Source of the DNA: Bacteroidales bacterium | GTDB lineage: Bacteria > Bacteroidota > Bacteroidia > Bacteroidales > GCA-2748055 | NCBI GenBank assembly: GCA_021740585.1 | Contig: JAIOZM010000039.1 | Location: forward strand, 1 to 37,157 | Reading direction: 5' to 3' | DNA length: 37,157 bases | In this document: positions 7,995 through 16,214 of the stretch, piece after piece | Position numbering within the stretch: position 1 is the first letter of the stretch | How the letters are laid out: each line of letters begins with the position of its first letter | The notes under the pieces: generated by a model | What the model was told of the DNA's origin: nothing | The model's database searches: none | What the model saw: only the letters and a program-made list of their open reading frames with translations | Position numbers and translations under genes: made by a program

Positions 7995-9563
7995 ATGAAT
8001 AGAAATTTTCAATCTCCAGCCTTTCATTTCTTTTGCTCCTCCATTTCCTCCTCTCTTGCACTTGCCATAGGCATTGTTTTACTCGCCTGTCTGAGTTCCT
8101 GTGACACAGGTTCAAAAGGACGATACAAATTCAAGTCAGAATCTATGCACTGGCTGCAGTTCAGAGGGCCCAATTCTTCAGGGATCGCTCCAGCAGATGC
8201 CAATCCTCCCATACATTTCAACCCTGACACAAGCCTGCTTTGGAAAACTGAGATACTTCCCGGATGGTCCTCTCCCTGCATTGTCGAGGACAAGATCTTC
8301 CTTACCGGGTTCAAAAAGGAAGATAGCACGCTTCATACCTTTGCAGTGAACCGCGAAAACGGGGAGATGCTCTGGGATGATTCTGTTAAGCTCTGGTGGA
8401 TTTATAATCTGCACCCGATCAATTCCTACGCGAATCCAACTGTGGCAAGTGACGGGAAGAAGGTTTTCTCGCACCTGCCCGGGTACGGACTAATTGCTTA
8501 TGAGACAGATGGCACTAAATGCTGGGAATTCAAACATCAGCCCCTTGGATTCACTATGGCAGGAGCAAGCTCCCCTATCGTTAAGGACAGCGTGGTTCTT
8601 GTGAATATTAACTCAAGGGGGGATACAAGGATAGTGGCTTTGGATTGTGAAACCGGTGATTCCCTTTGGGTCCTCAATGATCCCCTGCACATAAAGTCTC
8701 TGGTTGCAAGAGCTTCCAGTCCGGTCTTATGGGGAGATCTGCTAATCATGCATCAGTACCAGAATGTGGTGGCATATAATACCCTGACAGGAAAAGCAGA
8801 ATGGTGGCTGGCCACGCCGACCACGGGGGTATCCACCCCGGTAGTTTACGGGGATGTGATGTATTTGGGGTCATGGACAAATTTTGGCGAAAAGAGTGGC
8901 ATGGGACTTAATTTTACTTTTGATGATCTTCTCAGGGACTATGACAGGGATCATAATCAAAAACTGGAACAATCTGAGATGCCCGATACGCTCATGATCT
9001 ACTCCAGGCCGGAAAGCTCCGGTGAACCACTGTCGGATATGCCCCTGGACGATGACCGGGTTTACCAGGCAGTAGATGGAAATAAAGATCTTGCTATAGA
9101 CAGTCTTGAGTGGGCGGCATTTCTACAAATGCTAATACCCTATTTTGAACCTCACGGGATGATGGCTTTACCAGTAACCGGATCCGGTGAACTTTCAGCC
9201 TCTGATGTTCTCTGGAAAGTATCTGATAATACCCCCGAAACCCCATCCCCCCTTGTGGTTGGCAATTCTGTCTTCTTTATCAAAAACGGTGGGATCATCA
9301 CGGTAATTGACCGGGAGACAGGTGAAGTTGTAAAGAATGAGCGGGTTGGAGCACCTGGAGCCTACCTTTCTTCCCCCATGTTAGCCGGAAACAGAATCTA
9401 TACCTGTTCATACAACGGGACAGTTTCTGTACTTTCAGGGGATGATTTCAGCATCCTTGCCAATAACAAGCTGGAAGGAAAGATTGGTGCATCACCCGTT
9501 GCTGTGGATGATGTGCTTTACGTTAGGACGGATAAATACTTGTATGCATTTCGTGAGCAGTGA
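7995..9563 (+). CDS. PQQ-type beta-propeller lipoprotein with an EF-hand pair
   Basis: A 522-residue predicted lipoprotein: an N-terminal hydrophobic stretch ends in the lipobox LSSC, with C36 the lipidation site. The body has the repeated tryptophan-docking blades of BamB/PQQ-like propellers (WLQFRGPNSSGIAP, LWKTEI, VNRENGEMLWDD, LDCETGDSLWVL, IDRETGEVVKNE, and others). Between two blades are two exact canonical EF-hand loops, DRDHNQKLEQSE (317-328) and DGNKDLAIDSLE (361-372), so calcium binding is likely. The start is the ATG at 7995, which gives a proper signal peptide; a TTG at 7881 would put 38 extra residues in front. The gene is visibly richer in G and C than its neighbours, which may mean recent transfer. 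A PQQ dehydrogenase is unlikely because it is short and outside-facing. Confidence 0.88.
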   Translation: MNRNFQSPAFHFFCSSISSSLALAIGIVLLACLSSCDTGSKGRYKFKSESMHWLQFRGPNSSGIAPADANPPIHFNPDTSLLWKTEILPGWSSPCIVEDKIFLTGFKKEDSTLHTFAVNRENGEMLWDDSVKLWWIYNLHPINSYANPTVASDGKKVFSHLPGYGLIAYETDGTKCWEFKHQPLGFTMAGASSPIVKDSVVLVNINSRGDTRIVALDCETGDSLWVLNDPLHIKSLVARASSPVLWGDLLIMHQYQNVVAYNTLTGKAEWWLATPTTGVSTPVVYGDVMYLGSWTNFGEKSGMGLNFTFDDLLRDYDRDHNQKLEQSEMPDTLMIYSRPESSGEPLSDMPLDDDRVYQAVDGNKDLAIDSLEWAAFLQMLIPYFEPHGMMALPVTGSGELSASDVLWKVSDNTPETPSPLVVGNSVFFIKNGGIITVIDRETGEVVKNERVGAPGAYLSSPMLAGNRIYTCSYNGTVSVLSGDDFSILANNKLEGKIGASPVAVDDVLYVRTDKYLYAFREQ

Positions 9564-9608
9564 GCCATAGAAACAGATCAACCAGACCAGTACTCAATCG
9601 AAATAGCC

Positions 9609-10238
9609 CTAGGGTATCCTCATATACTTATGTGCTTGTAATGAAATTCTCCATTCTGGATGGTTTTTAACATATTCCACAATGATTGGCATCATTTCTT
9701 TATGCCGGCTCCACTCAGGCTGGAGATATAAATGACAATTCTTATTTACCTTTTTTGAATTTTCCACAGCCCATTCAAAGTCGTCTGATTCTGCAATAAT
9801 TACTTTGAGTTCGTTAGCTTTTTCATAGTAAATTTCGCGGGTAATGGAATGCTTCTTTGGCGAAAGACATACCCAGTCCCAGGTTCCTGAAAATGGATGA
9901 ACACCGGAAGTTTCAATGAAGGTTTCCAGATTTTCTTCCTTAAGTCTGTCGCACAAATAATCGAGATTAAACATCATTGGTTCGCCGCCGGTTATTACAA
10001 CCGATTTCGCCGGACAATTTTTTATGTTCTCTATAATAGTTTCTATTTCAATGGCAGGATGTAATTCAGGATTCCATGATAATTTGGTGTCACACCAGGA
10101 ACAACCTACATCGCATCCCCCAATCCTCAGGAAATAGGCCGCTTTGCCCATATTATGACCCTCCCCCTGAAGGGTGTAAAACTCCTCCACCACAGGTAAT
10201 TTCTTACCTTTATTATATTTTTCGGCATCTATTTTCAT
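9609..10238 (-). CDS. queE: 7-carboxy-7-deazaguanine synthase
   Basis: Radical SAM enzyme that contracts 6-carboxytetrahydropterin to 7-carboxy-7-deazaguanine in the preQ0/queuosine pathway for tRNA modification. The cluster motif CDVGCSWC places C42, C46 and C49, preceded by EEFYTLQGEGHNMGKAAYFL, and the SAM-binding TGGEPMMF is near residue 100. The length of 209 residues is typical. I start at the ATG at 10238 rather than the GTG at 10244, because the latter overlaps the -7 box. No queC, queD or queF is seen in the window, so the pathway genes are not clustered here. Confidence 0.94.
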   Translation of the reverse strand: MKIDAEKYNKGKKLPVVEEFYTLQGEGHNMGKAAYFLRIGGCDVGCSWCDTKLSWNPELHPAIEIETIIENIKNCPAKSVVITGGEPMMFNLDYLCDRLKEENLETFIETSGVHPFSGTWDWVCLSPKKHSITREIYYEKANELKVIIAESDDFEWAVENSKKVNKNCHLYLQPEWSRHKEMMPIIVEYVKNHPEWRISLQAHKYMRIP

Positions 10239-10243
10239 CGGCA

Positions 10244-10251
10244 CAAAAGTA
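10244..10251 (-). promoter_or_regulatory. TAnnTTTG -7 element for queE, implying a leaderless transcript
   Basis: The minus strand reads TACTTTTG, an exact -7 consensus, and its last base is only 6 bases from the queE ATG at 10238. A transcript starting at the normal distance would begin at the ATG. The same geometry is seen at amrS (4812-4819). Confidence 0.5.
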
Positions 10252-10489
10252 GGGAAAAATTGGGAGGAAGCAAGGGGTATTCCGACTGTGTGCGAAAAGC
10301 CCTGATCTAAAAGTTAAGCTTAATAATTGCTATTTAAAAAGTACGGCTTAATAAATGCTAATTTATAAGTATTTCTGTTCAGGCATTTGTTTTAGATAGA
10401 TATTTATTTCTGATAGGTATTCTATCATTTATGGGAGTCGAAATGTCTGAAAACCATAAATCTAATAAATCCTTACTAACAATAAATTT

Positions 10490-11221
10490 CTAGTACAAAT
10501 AGAATCCCAAACGTAATTCAAGCCTGTTGTATATATCGGTGTATTGATAATCTTGTTGCGACCAATCGTTGTATTCTGTATATTTTATCTGCATATAACG
10601 ATATAAGACATTCACATCCCAGGCAAATTTTTCTTTGTTCTTTATTTTTAAACCAACTCCCATTGACCCGGTAACTCCGCCCATATAGGCGGTAGAATAA
10701 CCATAAATGTTTTTTTCACCACTAGTAGGTAATGCATATCCTCCTCTTAAAATAAATACGGTGCTAACTTCATTGTCCGATGTAAAGTATTGTAAATCAA
10801 AAAGTACAGGAATGTGATTAATATTTAGAAATTCAATACCGGTTGCAAATCCTGTGTAAATCTGTAATTCATTTTTATATCCAAAGGAAGAAATTAAGCT
10901 GAAGGGTGCAATCTGATTGCTGGTGTTCGATCCGGCGAGAAAACCTATGGAGGTCATATTTCCCCATCCTGTAAGAAATGCATCTGTTTTAATTTTTTCA
11001 CCCTCTTCAATTTGTTTGATTTTTTCAATTTCAGTCATCTTAAAAACCCAGGTGTTTCCGGCTAAATCATTAATTGTTACTTTGCCCTCAGGGATTATCT
11101 CAATTATTGATCCTCTGATAACAGAACCGCTCTTTAATGTTATTTCATCCATTTTTTGTGCAGAAACAGAAAGTATGGGGAATATGAAGACTAAGATAAA
11201 CAGGGCAATTTTTTTGTTCAT
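10490..11221 (-). CDS. Hypothetical exported protein, probable outer-membrane beta-barrel
   Basis: A 243-residue protein with a clear signal peptide (MNKKIALFILVFIFPILSVSAQ). After it comes a short domain, MDEITLKSGSVIRGSIIEII, with the alternating strands of a small SH3-like or periplasmic beta domain. From about residue 90 the sequence alternates polar and hydrophobic residues with many aromatics and ends in RLELRLGFYLY, an aromatic-terminated final strand as in outer-membrane barrels. The size would suit an 8-stranded barrel. It is divergent from the LVIVD lipoprotein across 112 bases. I recognise no named family; barrel topology is an inference from pattern. Confidence 0.72.
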   Translation of the reverse strand: MNKKIALFILVFIFPILSVSAQKMDEITLKSGSVIRGSIIEIIPEGKVTINDLAGNTWVFKMTEIEKIKQIEEGEKIKTDAFLTGWGNMTSIGFLAGSNTSNQIAPFSLISSFGYKNELQIYTGFATGIEFLNINHIPVLFDLQYFTSDNEVSTVFILRGGYALPTSGEKNIYGYSTAYMGGVTGSMGVGLKIKNKEKFAWDVNVLYRYMQIKYTEYNDWSQQDYQYTDIYNRLELRLGFYLY

Positions 11222-11275
11222 GATGCTAAAATTTGTGGTTAGGATTCACCTCTGAGATGAAGTTATTAAAAGAAA

Positions 11276-11294
11276 GGTTGCGTTCGACGCAACC
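11276..11294. promoter_or_regulatory. Perfect hairpin in a divergent intergenic region
   Basis: GGTTGCGTTCGACGCAACC is a perfect 8-bp inverted repeat with a three-base loop, lying between the divergent genes starting at 11221 (minus) and 11334 (plus). No T-run follows on either strand, so it is not a standard terminator. It could be an operator, or a leader hairpin on the plus-strand mRNA. Confidence 0.5.
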
Positions 11295-11333
11295 CATAAA
11301 GACAAACAAGCATCTTAGAATAAAATTTAGAGA

Positions 11334-12611
11334 ATGAGAAAAAATAAACTCTTCGGTTTTAGCCTTATAATCCTTGCCATACTTTTCAATTCATGCGAGG
11401 ACAAGAAGTTTCAGACTTATACGGCAAATGTTCCTGTTTACCTTTCCTATGATGAATTACGTGAATCTGTGAAGATTGAAGAAGCTGTTCCATTAAAAGA
11501 ACCGGGTAAAATATATTTCAAGGGTAATTATATTTTTATCAATGAATATATGAAAGGTATTCATGTAATCGACATAACTAATCCATCAGATCCAAGCCCC
11601 CTTTCATTTATTAATATCCCGGGCAACGTGGATATGGCAATAAAAGACAATATTCTATATGCCGATAGTTATATTGATATAGTGCTTATCGACATTAGTA
11701 TACCTTCGGCTCCGGTTGAGATAAACAGACTCGACAGTATATTGAGCTATACCCTCCCATCTTATAATAACAAATATCCCATGGCAACAATCGATGCTAA
11801 AAAGGGAGTTGTTACCGGATGGAAGGTTGAAGAATACACTCAGGAAATATACAATAATCCTCATCCATGGGGAATTTATTATGAATACTCGTATGTGGAT
11901 GCCATGAGTTCGTCCAAATCTCCTTCTTCAGTTGGTGGAGCTGTTTATGGGGTGGGTGGTTCAATGGCACGATTTGCCACGTACGACCAATATTTATACC
12001 TGCTCGAGCAGACAAGTAAACTAAAAGTAATTGATATAAGCGATGTTGACTCACCGGAATTGAGTTATGATAAATATGTAGGCTGGGGACTGGAGACCAT
12101 GTTTATTTATGAGGATTATATGTATCTGGGAGCTACCAATGGCTTACATATTCTGGATCTTCATTTCCCAAATAATCCTATTAAAACAGCAGAATACAAT
12201 CATATTACAAGCTGTGATCCCGTTGTAGTAAGCGGCAATACAGCCTATGTCACTTTGCGTTCAGGAAATATCTGTGGTGGAACAGCCGATCTTTTGGAAG
12301 TGGTAAATGTGACAAATAAATCGAATCCGGTTTTGTTAGCCTCTTATCCAATGAATGAGCCCTATGGTTTGGGGATTTCAGGAAATACACTTTTTATATG
12401 TCAGGGCGACAATGGTTTAGTCGTATATGATGTTCTTGATAAACAGAATATTACAAATCACAAGCTTGCAGAATTTTCGAATATTCATGCCATCGATGTA
12501 ATACCTCTCGATTCACTTTTATTTACCATCGGAAATAATGGATTTTATATTTACGATTATTCTGATGTAAATAATATCTTCCTACTTAGTACTATAGAGA
12601 TTAGTGAATAA
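11334..12611 (+). CDS. LVIVD-repeat beta-propeller lipoprotein
   Basis: A 425-residue lipoprotein with signal MRKNKLFGFSLIILAILFNS ending at C21 of the lipobox. The body is made of LVIVD-type repeats, such as GIHVIDITNPSDPSPLSFI, DIVLIDISIPSAPVEINRL, LKVIDISDVDSPELSY, LHILDLHFPNNPIKTAEY and LLEVVNVTNKSNPVLLASY. These form a seven-blade-like propeller in surface proteins of Bacteroidota. Such proteins are usually surface-exposed and of unknown binding specificity. The AGCS-like or enzyme domains sometimes fused to LVIVD repeats are absent. It is transcribed alone on the plus strand and converges with the gene at 12750; no clear terminator lies in the 138 bases between. Confidence 0.85.
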   Translation: MRKNKLFGFSLIILAILFNSCEDKKFQTYTANVPVYLSYDELRESVKIEEAVPLKEPGKIYFKGNYIFINEYMKGIHVIDITNPSDPSPLSFINIPGNVDMAIKDNILYADSYIDIVLIDISIPSAPVEINRLDSILSYTLPSYNNKYPMATIDAKKGVVTGWKVEEYTQEIYNNPHPWGIYYEYSYVDAMSSSKSPSSVGGAVYGVGGSMARFATYDQYLYLLEQTSKLKVIDISDVDSPELSYDKYVGWGLETMFIYEDYMYLGATNGLHILDLHFPNNPIKTAEYNHITSCDPVVVSGNTAYVTLRSGNICGGTADLLEVVNVTNKSNPVLLASYPMNEPYGLGISGNTLFICQGDNGLVVYDVLDKQNITNHKLAEFSNIHAIDVIPLDSLLFTIGNNGFYIYDYSDVNNIFLLSTIEISE

Positions 12612-12749
12612 TAGTAAAACATTTTTAGCGAAGATCAGAGAATTTGCGCCTTGCTTTCTGAGTATGCCCAAAGGAGTCCATCAGCCGTGGGAGTGATTTT
12701 TCTTCCTTCCCTTAAAACGACCAAATCACCCGCTATTCCCAGACCTTCT

Positions 12750-13604
12750 CTATGGTTCAATCTCCCACAGCGATGCTCGTTTAATACTTCTCTCATTGGT
12801 GAAGAATACCTTTCCCTTTTCGTCGATATAAATAGCTTCTGTCTGGAGTCCGCGGTGATTTTTGAGCATGAGTTTAAATTCAGCTTGGGGTGAAGCATTT
12901 TCCCAGTTGTAGCGATAAATGACCGGGTAATAATTATGATAACCGATTAGCCATAGTTTATCATTCCGCATATCGTAAGCTGCACCGGTGACCAACATAT
13001 CGGGTTGAATTTTTCCTTGTTCGCTAATAGTATAGAATCCAGCCTCTGTCGGTAATTTATAAATCCGTGACGATTCATCCTGCCAGTTTTTAGAAAACAA
13101 CCATAAACTGTCGTTTTTTACAATGCATGCCTCGCAATCGAATGGATTTTTCCAGCAATTAAAAAAAGCGGGCGACTTTTCAGCATAGGAATATCTTATT
13201 TTCTCAATATGAGTGATCTTAGTAAACAGTTCGTCCTTCTTCAACTTGTAAACAGTGAGTGTATCCCTGCTTCCAAAATTATTCCCAATATCTGCAATAT
13301 ACAGGAAAGTATCATCCATACAAATGTCTTCCCAATCGAAGTTTTTTATTCCCGGGATAATGATTTCATGAATACTGTCAGGACTCTTCTCCTTGAACGC
13401 ATAGAGTGCATTTTTGCCCCCGCTATCGTTGAAGCTTAGGAAATAGTCGTTGATTTTTAAAAGTCCGCTGCTTTCTTTCAGTTGCTTGGGTAATGGAAAA
13501 ATAAGTCTTTCTTTGAGGGATTCATATCCCTGAGTATCCTTATAAATTCTGGTGGTTCGACATGACATTAAAAAAAGGAATAAAACCAGAATAAACAGTT
13601 TCAT
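12750..13604 (-). CDS. Beta-propeller-like lipoprotein of unknown function
   Basis: About 284 residues. The start ATG at 13604 gives MKLFILVLFLFLMSC, a short lipoprotein signal with the lipid cysteine at C15; ATG 13610 adds two residues, and starts further upstream overlap the end of the phosphatase gene. The segment ESSGLLKINDYFLSFNDSGG, then NFDWEDICMDDTFLYIADIG and NNFGSRDTLTVYKL, is a pattern I associate with propeller proteins of Bacteroidota related to SdiA-regulated or phytase-esterase-like families. It lies 31 bases after the alkaline phosphatase gene on the same strand and is likely co-transcribed with it. A phosphate-related role is possible from context but is only an inference. 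Confidence 0.75.
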   Translation of the reverse strand: MKLFILVLFLFLMSCRTTRIYKDTQGYESLKERLIFPLPKQLKESSGLLKINDYFLSFNDSGGKNALYAFKEKSPDSIHEIIIPGIKNFDWEDICMDDTFLYIADIGNNFGSRDTLTVYKLKKDELFTKITHIEKIRYSYAEKSPAFFNCWKNPFDCEACIVKNDSLWLFSKNWQDESSRIYKLPTEAGFYTISEQGKIQPDMLVTGAAYDMRNDKLWLIGYHNYYPVIYRYNWENASPQAEFKLMLKNHRGLQTEAIYIDEKGKVFFTNERSIKRASLWEIEP

Positions 13605-13635
13605 TCCCATTAGAAAAATATATTTAAGAGGCACT

Positions 13636-14724
13636 CTATTCAGCATCAAAGCCATAAAGTTTTATAAATCTCGTGAAGAAACCGGTATTGTCAAAAATCC
13701 CGGTGAATAATTCTGCTCCTGATCCATAAGCAAAAACAGGAACCATAATTGAAGTATGTCCTCCGGTAGCAAATGTGGCATCTGAGGTCAAATAATCACC
13801 TGATTTAGAAGTCAGAGCCATCCCACCTGTTTCATGATCAGCAGTTACCACCAATAGTGTATTAGGATTTTCATTGAGGAATTCAAGAACCACGCCGATA
13901 GTACGATCAAAATCGAGGGTTTCTTCCACACTATATTTGGTATTGTTAGCATGACCTGCCCAGTCTATTTGAGAGCCTTCTATCATTAGGAAAAATCCTT
14001 TTTCATTTTTACTCAATATTTCCAAAGTTTTTTTTGTTGCCTTTGGAAGCATATCCCCCCTGCCTTCCGAATACCTCGGTGGATGTTCATCATAAAGTAA
14101 ACCTGCAAGTTTGTTTGAATCAGTGGATTCCACATCTTCTATAGTGGTTACAATCTGGTATCCATGATTTATAAGACTGTCGATATAATTTAAACTGTCA
14201 GCTCTATGTGCAAAATGATTATAGCCACCACCAATAAACACATCAATATCGGTGGAAAGGAAATCAGCAGCAATTGCTTCATAATCATTGCGGCTTAACT
14301 CATGAGCAATAAATGAAGCAGGAGTTGCATGTGTTATAGCTGAAGTTGAAATTAGACCCGTAGCCAATCCGTGTCTTTCGGCAACTACCAATATGCTGGA
14401 GAATTCGTTCCCCAGCGAATCCTGACCAATAACTCCATTTTTTGTCTTCTTTCCGGTCGCAAGTGCAGTACCTGCAGCTGCTGAGTCAGTTATTTTTTTG
14501 TTTAATGAAAATGTCTCTGCAAATCCAATATGCTTAGTTCTTTCCATATTTAAAGTGTATTCAGAGCTTGACATGGCGGCATAAACCTGAGCCACTCCCA
14601 TTCCGTCACCGATAAGAAATATAATATTTCTGACCTCCGGGTCTTTTTTTTGAGATAAGTCGTTACTACAATTTATAAACAAAAGAAAAGATGCAATTGT
14701 AAGGAGAAATAAGTATTTTTTCAT
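13636..14724 (-). CDS. Alkaline phosphatase, lipoprotein
   Basis: Metal-dependent phosphomonoesterase of the PhoA superfamily. The lipobox cysteine is C19 (LLFINCSND), so it is probably anchored outside the cytoplasm. The active-site serine is S81 in KITDSAAAGTALATG, metal ligands include D40 in LIGDGMG, E249 in IEGSQIDWAGH with D254 and H258, D296 and H297 in VTADHETGG, and H323 in GGHTSIMVPV. All expected ligands are present. The length of 362 residues is short compared with E. coli PhoA but common in Bacteroidota. It is the first gene of a probable pair with the lipoprotein at 12750. No Pho-box could be recognised. Confidence 0.93.
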   Translation of the reverse strand: MKKYLFLLTIASFLLFINCSNDLSQKKDPEVRNIIFLIGDGMGVAQVYAAMSSSEYTLNMERTKHIGFAETFSLNKKITDSAAAGTALATGKKTKNGVIGQDSLGNEFSSILVVAERHGLATGLISTSAITHATPASFIAHELSRNDYEAIAADFLSTDIDVFIGGGYNHFAHRADSLNYIDSLINHGYQIVTTIEDVESTDSNKLAGLLYDEHPPRYSEGRGDMLPKATKKTLEILSKNEKGFFLMIEGSQIDWAGHANNTKYSVEETLDFDRTIGVVLEFLNENPNTLLVVTADHETGGMALTSKSGDYLTSDATFATGGHTSIMVPVFAYGSGAELFTGIFDNTGFFTRFIKLYGFDAE

Positions 14725-15024
14725 AAAATATTTTGAGATTTACGAGAGTTAAACAAAACAGTATGATTCCTTTATTATAAAAATCCAAAGTTAATAATTA
14801 TAGATTATTACAGACTAAATTTGTGTCTTATGCACAAGTCTTTTTGTTAAAATATTATTACAAAATCCCGCATAAATAGTTGCAATATTAAACGATATAA
14901 AAAAACCGAAGAACTGTATTCAATAAGGAATTTTAATTCAGGAATGATACAGTGAAAAGTGAAAAAATTAGGACTAACAGATAGTTTTTATAAATTTGCA
15001 GGCTTAAAACAAAAAAGGAAAAGA
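14725..15024. other. Divergent intergenic region with candidate promoters
   Basis: No coding region is credible here. Two exact TAnnTTTG boxes face the plus-strand oxidoreductase: TAAATTTG at 14816-14823 and TAAATTTG at 14991-14998. The second would start transcription about 20 bases before the ATG at 15025, so the GTG at 14959 would not be on that transcript. Neither has a clear -33 TTTG. The region is otherwise simple AT-rich sequence. Confidence 0.45.
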
Positions 15025-16071
15025 ATGATTAAGCCAATAAAGACAGGTATTGCATCCTTTGGAATGTCGGGTTATGTTTTTCACGGACCTCTCCTCCATT
15101 GTAATAATGGATTTGAAATAAAATCTATCATAGAACGTAAAAATAATACCAGTAAAAAGGATTATTCTTATGCAAAAATATTACGGAGCTGCGACGAATT
15201 ATGTGAAGAAAAGGATATTGAATTGGTTATAGTAAACCTTCCCGATTATCTTCACTTTGATTTCGCAAGAAAGGCTTTGTTAGCCGGAAAGCATGTGGTA
15301 ATTGAAAAGCCTTTTACCCAAACCAGTGAACAAGCCGATGAATTGATAGAAATTGCCAAAAAGAAAGGACTTGTATTATCTGTTTTTCAGAATAGAAGAT
15401 GGGACAGCGATTTTTTAACCGTTCAGAGGCTCATTAAGGAGAAAGCGTTTGGCACATTAGTGGAATATGAAGCACACTTTGATCGCTATAGGAATGTAAT
15501 TGCAGAAGGAAGCTGGAAGGAGTCTAAAGATTCAGGTGCCGGTACTCTTTTTAATCTGGGATCACATTTAATCGATCAGGCATTAGTACTTTTTGGCTGG
15601 CCTGAAACCATTTTCGCTGATATCCGAACCACCAGACCAAACAGTACTATTGATGATAATTTCGAGCTTATTCTTAGCTACCCCGGTCTGAAAGTAAGTC
15701 TTAAGGCAAGTTACCTGGTAAGGGAACAAGGTCCGAAGTATCTTGTGCACGGAACGGAAGGAAGCTTTATAAAATACGGGATGGATTGTCAGGAAGATGA
15801 TTTAAAAGCCGGTTTGTTACCTGTAGGAAAAGATTGGGGAAAGGAAGATCCGCAATTTTGGGGAACACTGAATACCAATCTAAACGATAAGCATTTCAGA
15901 GGAAGTATAGAATCAGAACATGGGAATTATATGGCATTTTATGATAATATTTATCAGGCCATCAGAAACGGAGCTGAACTTGCTGTTAAACCCGAACAGG
16001 CCGCTGATGTAATAAGAATAATTGAAGCAGCATACTTATCTGACAGAGAAGGCAGGATAATCAGACTTTGA
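15025..16071 (+). CDS. Gfo/Idh/MocA family NAD(P)-dependent oxidoreductase
   Basis: A 348-residue cytoplasmic dehydrogenase of the glucose-fructose oxidoreductase/inositol dehydrogenase family. The N-terminal Rossmann segment is KTGIASFGMSGYVFHGPLL, EKPFTQTSEQADELIEIA carries the conserved Glu-Lys-Pro motif, and GAGTLFNLGSHLIDQAL has the second-domain histidine block. No signal peptide is present. The ATG at 15025 is preceded by AAAAAAGGAAAAG and gives the usual N-terminus; a GTG at 14959 would add 22 residues. Its substrate is not readable. It faces a DUF1080 lipoprotein, a family with known 3-keto-glycoside hydrolase activity, so sugar C3 oxidation is one possible job. Confidence 0.9.
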   Translation: MIKPIKTGIASFGMSGYVFHGPLLHCNNGFEIKSIIERKNNTSKKDYSYAKILRSCDELCEEKDIELVIVNLPDYLHFDFARKALLAGKHVVIEKPFTQTSEQADELIEIAKKKGLVLSVFQNRRWDSDFLTVQRLIKEKAFGTLVEYEAHFDRYRNVIAEGSWKESKDSGAGTLFNLGSHLIDQALVLFGWPETIFADIRTTRPNSTIDDNFELILSYPGLKVSLKASYLVREQGPKYLVHGTEGSFIKYGMDCQEDDLKAGLLPVGKDWGKEDPQFWGTLNTNLNDKHFRGSIESEHGNYMAFYDNIYQAIRNGAELAVKPEQAADVIRIIEAAYLSDREGRIIRL

Positions 16072-16112
16072 TCGGAAGCTGATGCTCTGAGTTTGCAAAC
16101 AGGAATTTTTTC

Positions 16113-16156
16113 AAAAAAAAGTTGCGTTACTTTAAAGAATAACGCAACTTTTTTTT
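16113..16156. terminator. Strong bidirectional rho-independent terminator
   Basis: A perfect 17-bp stem, with eight A's then GTTGCGTTA (16113-16129) and TAACGCAAC then eight T's (16140-16156), encloses a 10-base loop. The T-run on each strand makes it work in both directions. It lies between the convergent genes ending at 16071 and 16209. Confidence 0.92.
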
Positions 16157-16166
16157 GTTTTTATTT

Positions 16167-16214
16167 AGTTAGTGCCTGAAAGAACCGAGTACTCGGTTCT
16201 TGCAGAGGCTAGTT
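16167..16214. repeat. Second REP-like palindrome family, copy 1
   Basis: The core 16180-16201 is a perfect 22-bp palindrome (AAGAACCGAG, TA, CTCGGTTCTT), and pairing continues imperfectly out to 16167-16214. The flanks AGTGCCTGAAAGA and TCTTGCAGAGGCTA recur at 24684-24741 with small changes. This copy sits at the 3' end of the DUF1080 gene and overlaps its last few bases. Confidence 0.8.

Noticed and set aside
12635..12898. Minus-strand open frame overlapping the end of the lipoprotein at 12750
   Set aside because: It is in another frame of a well-supported gene, with no recognisable motif; the lipoprotein ends naturally at 12750.
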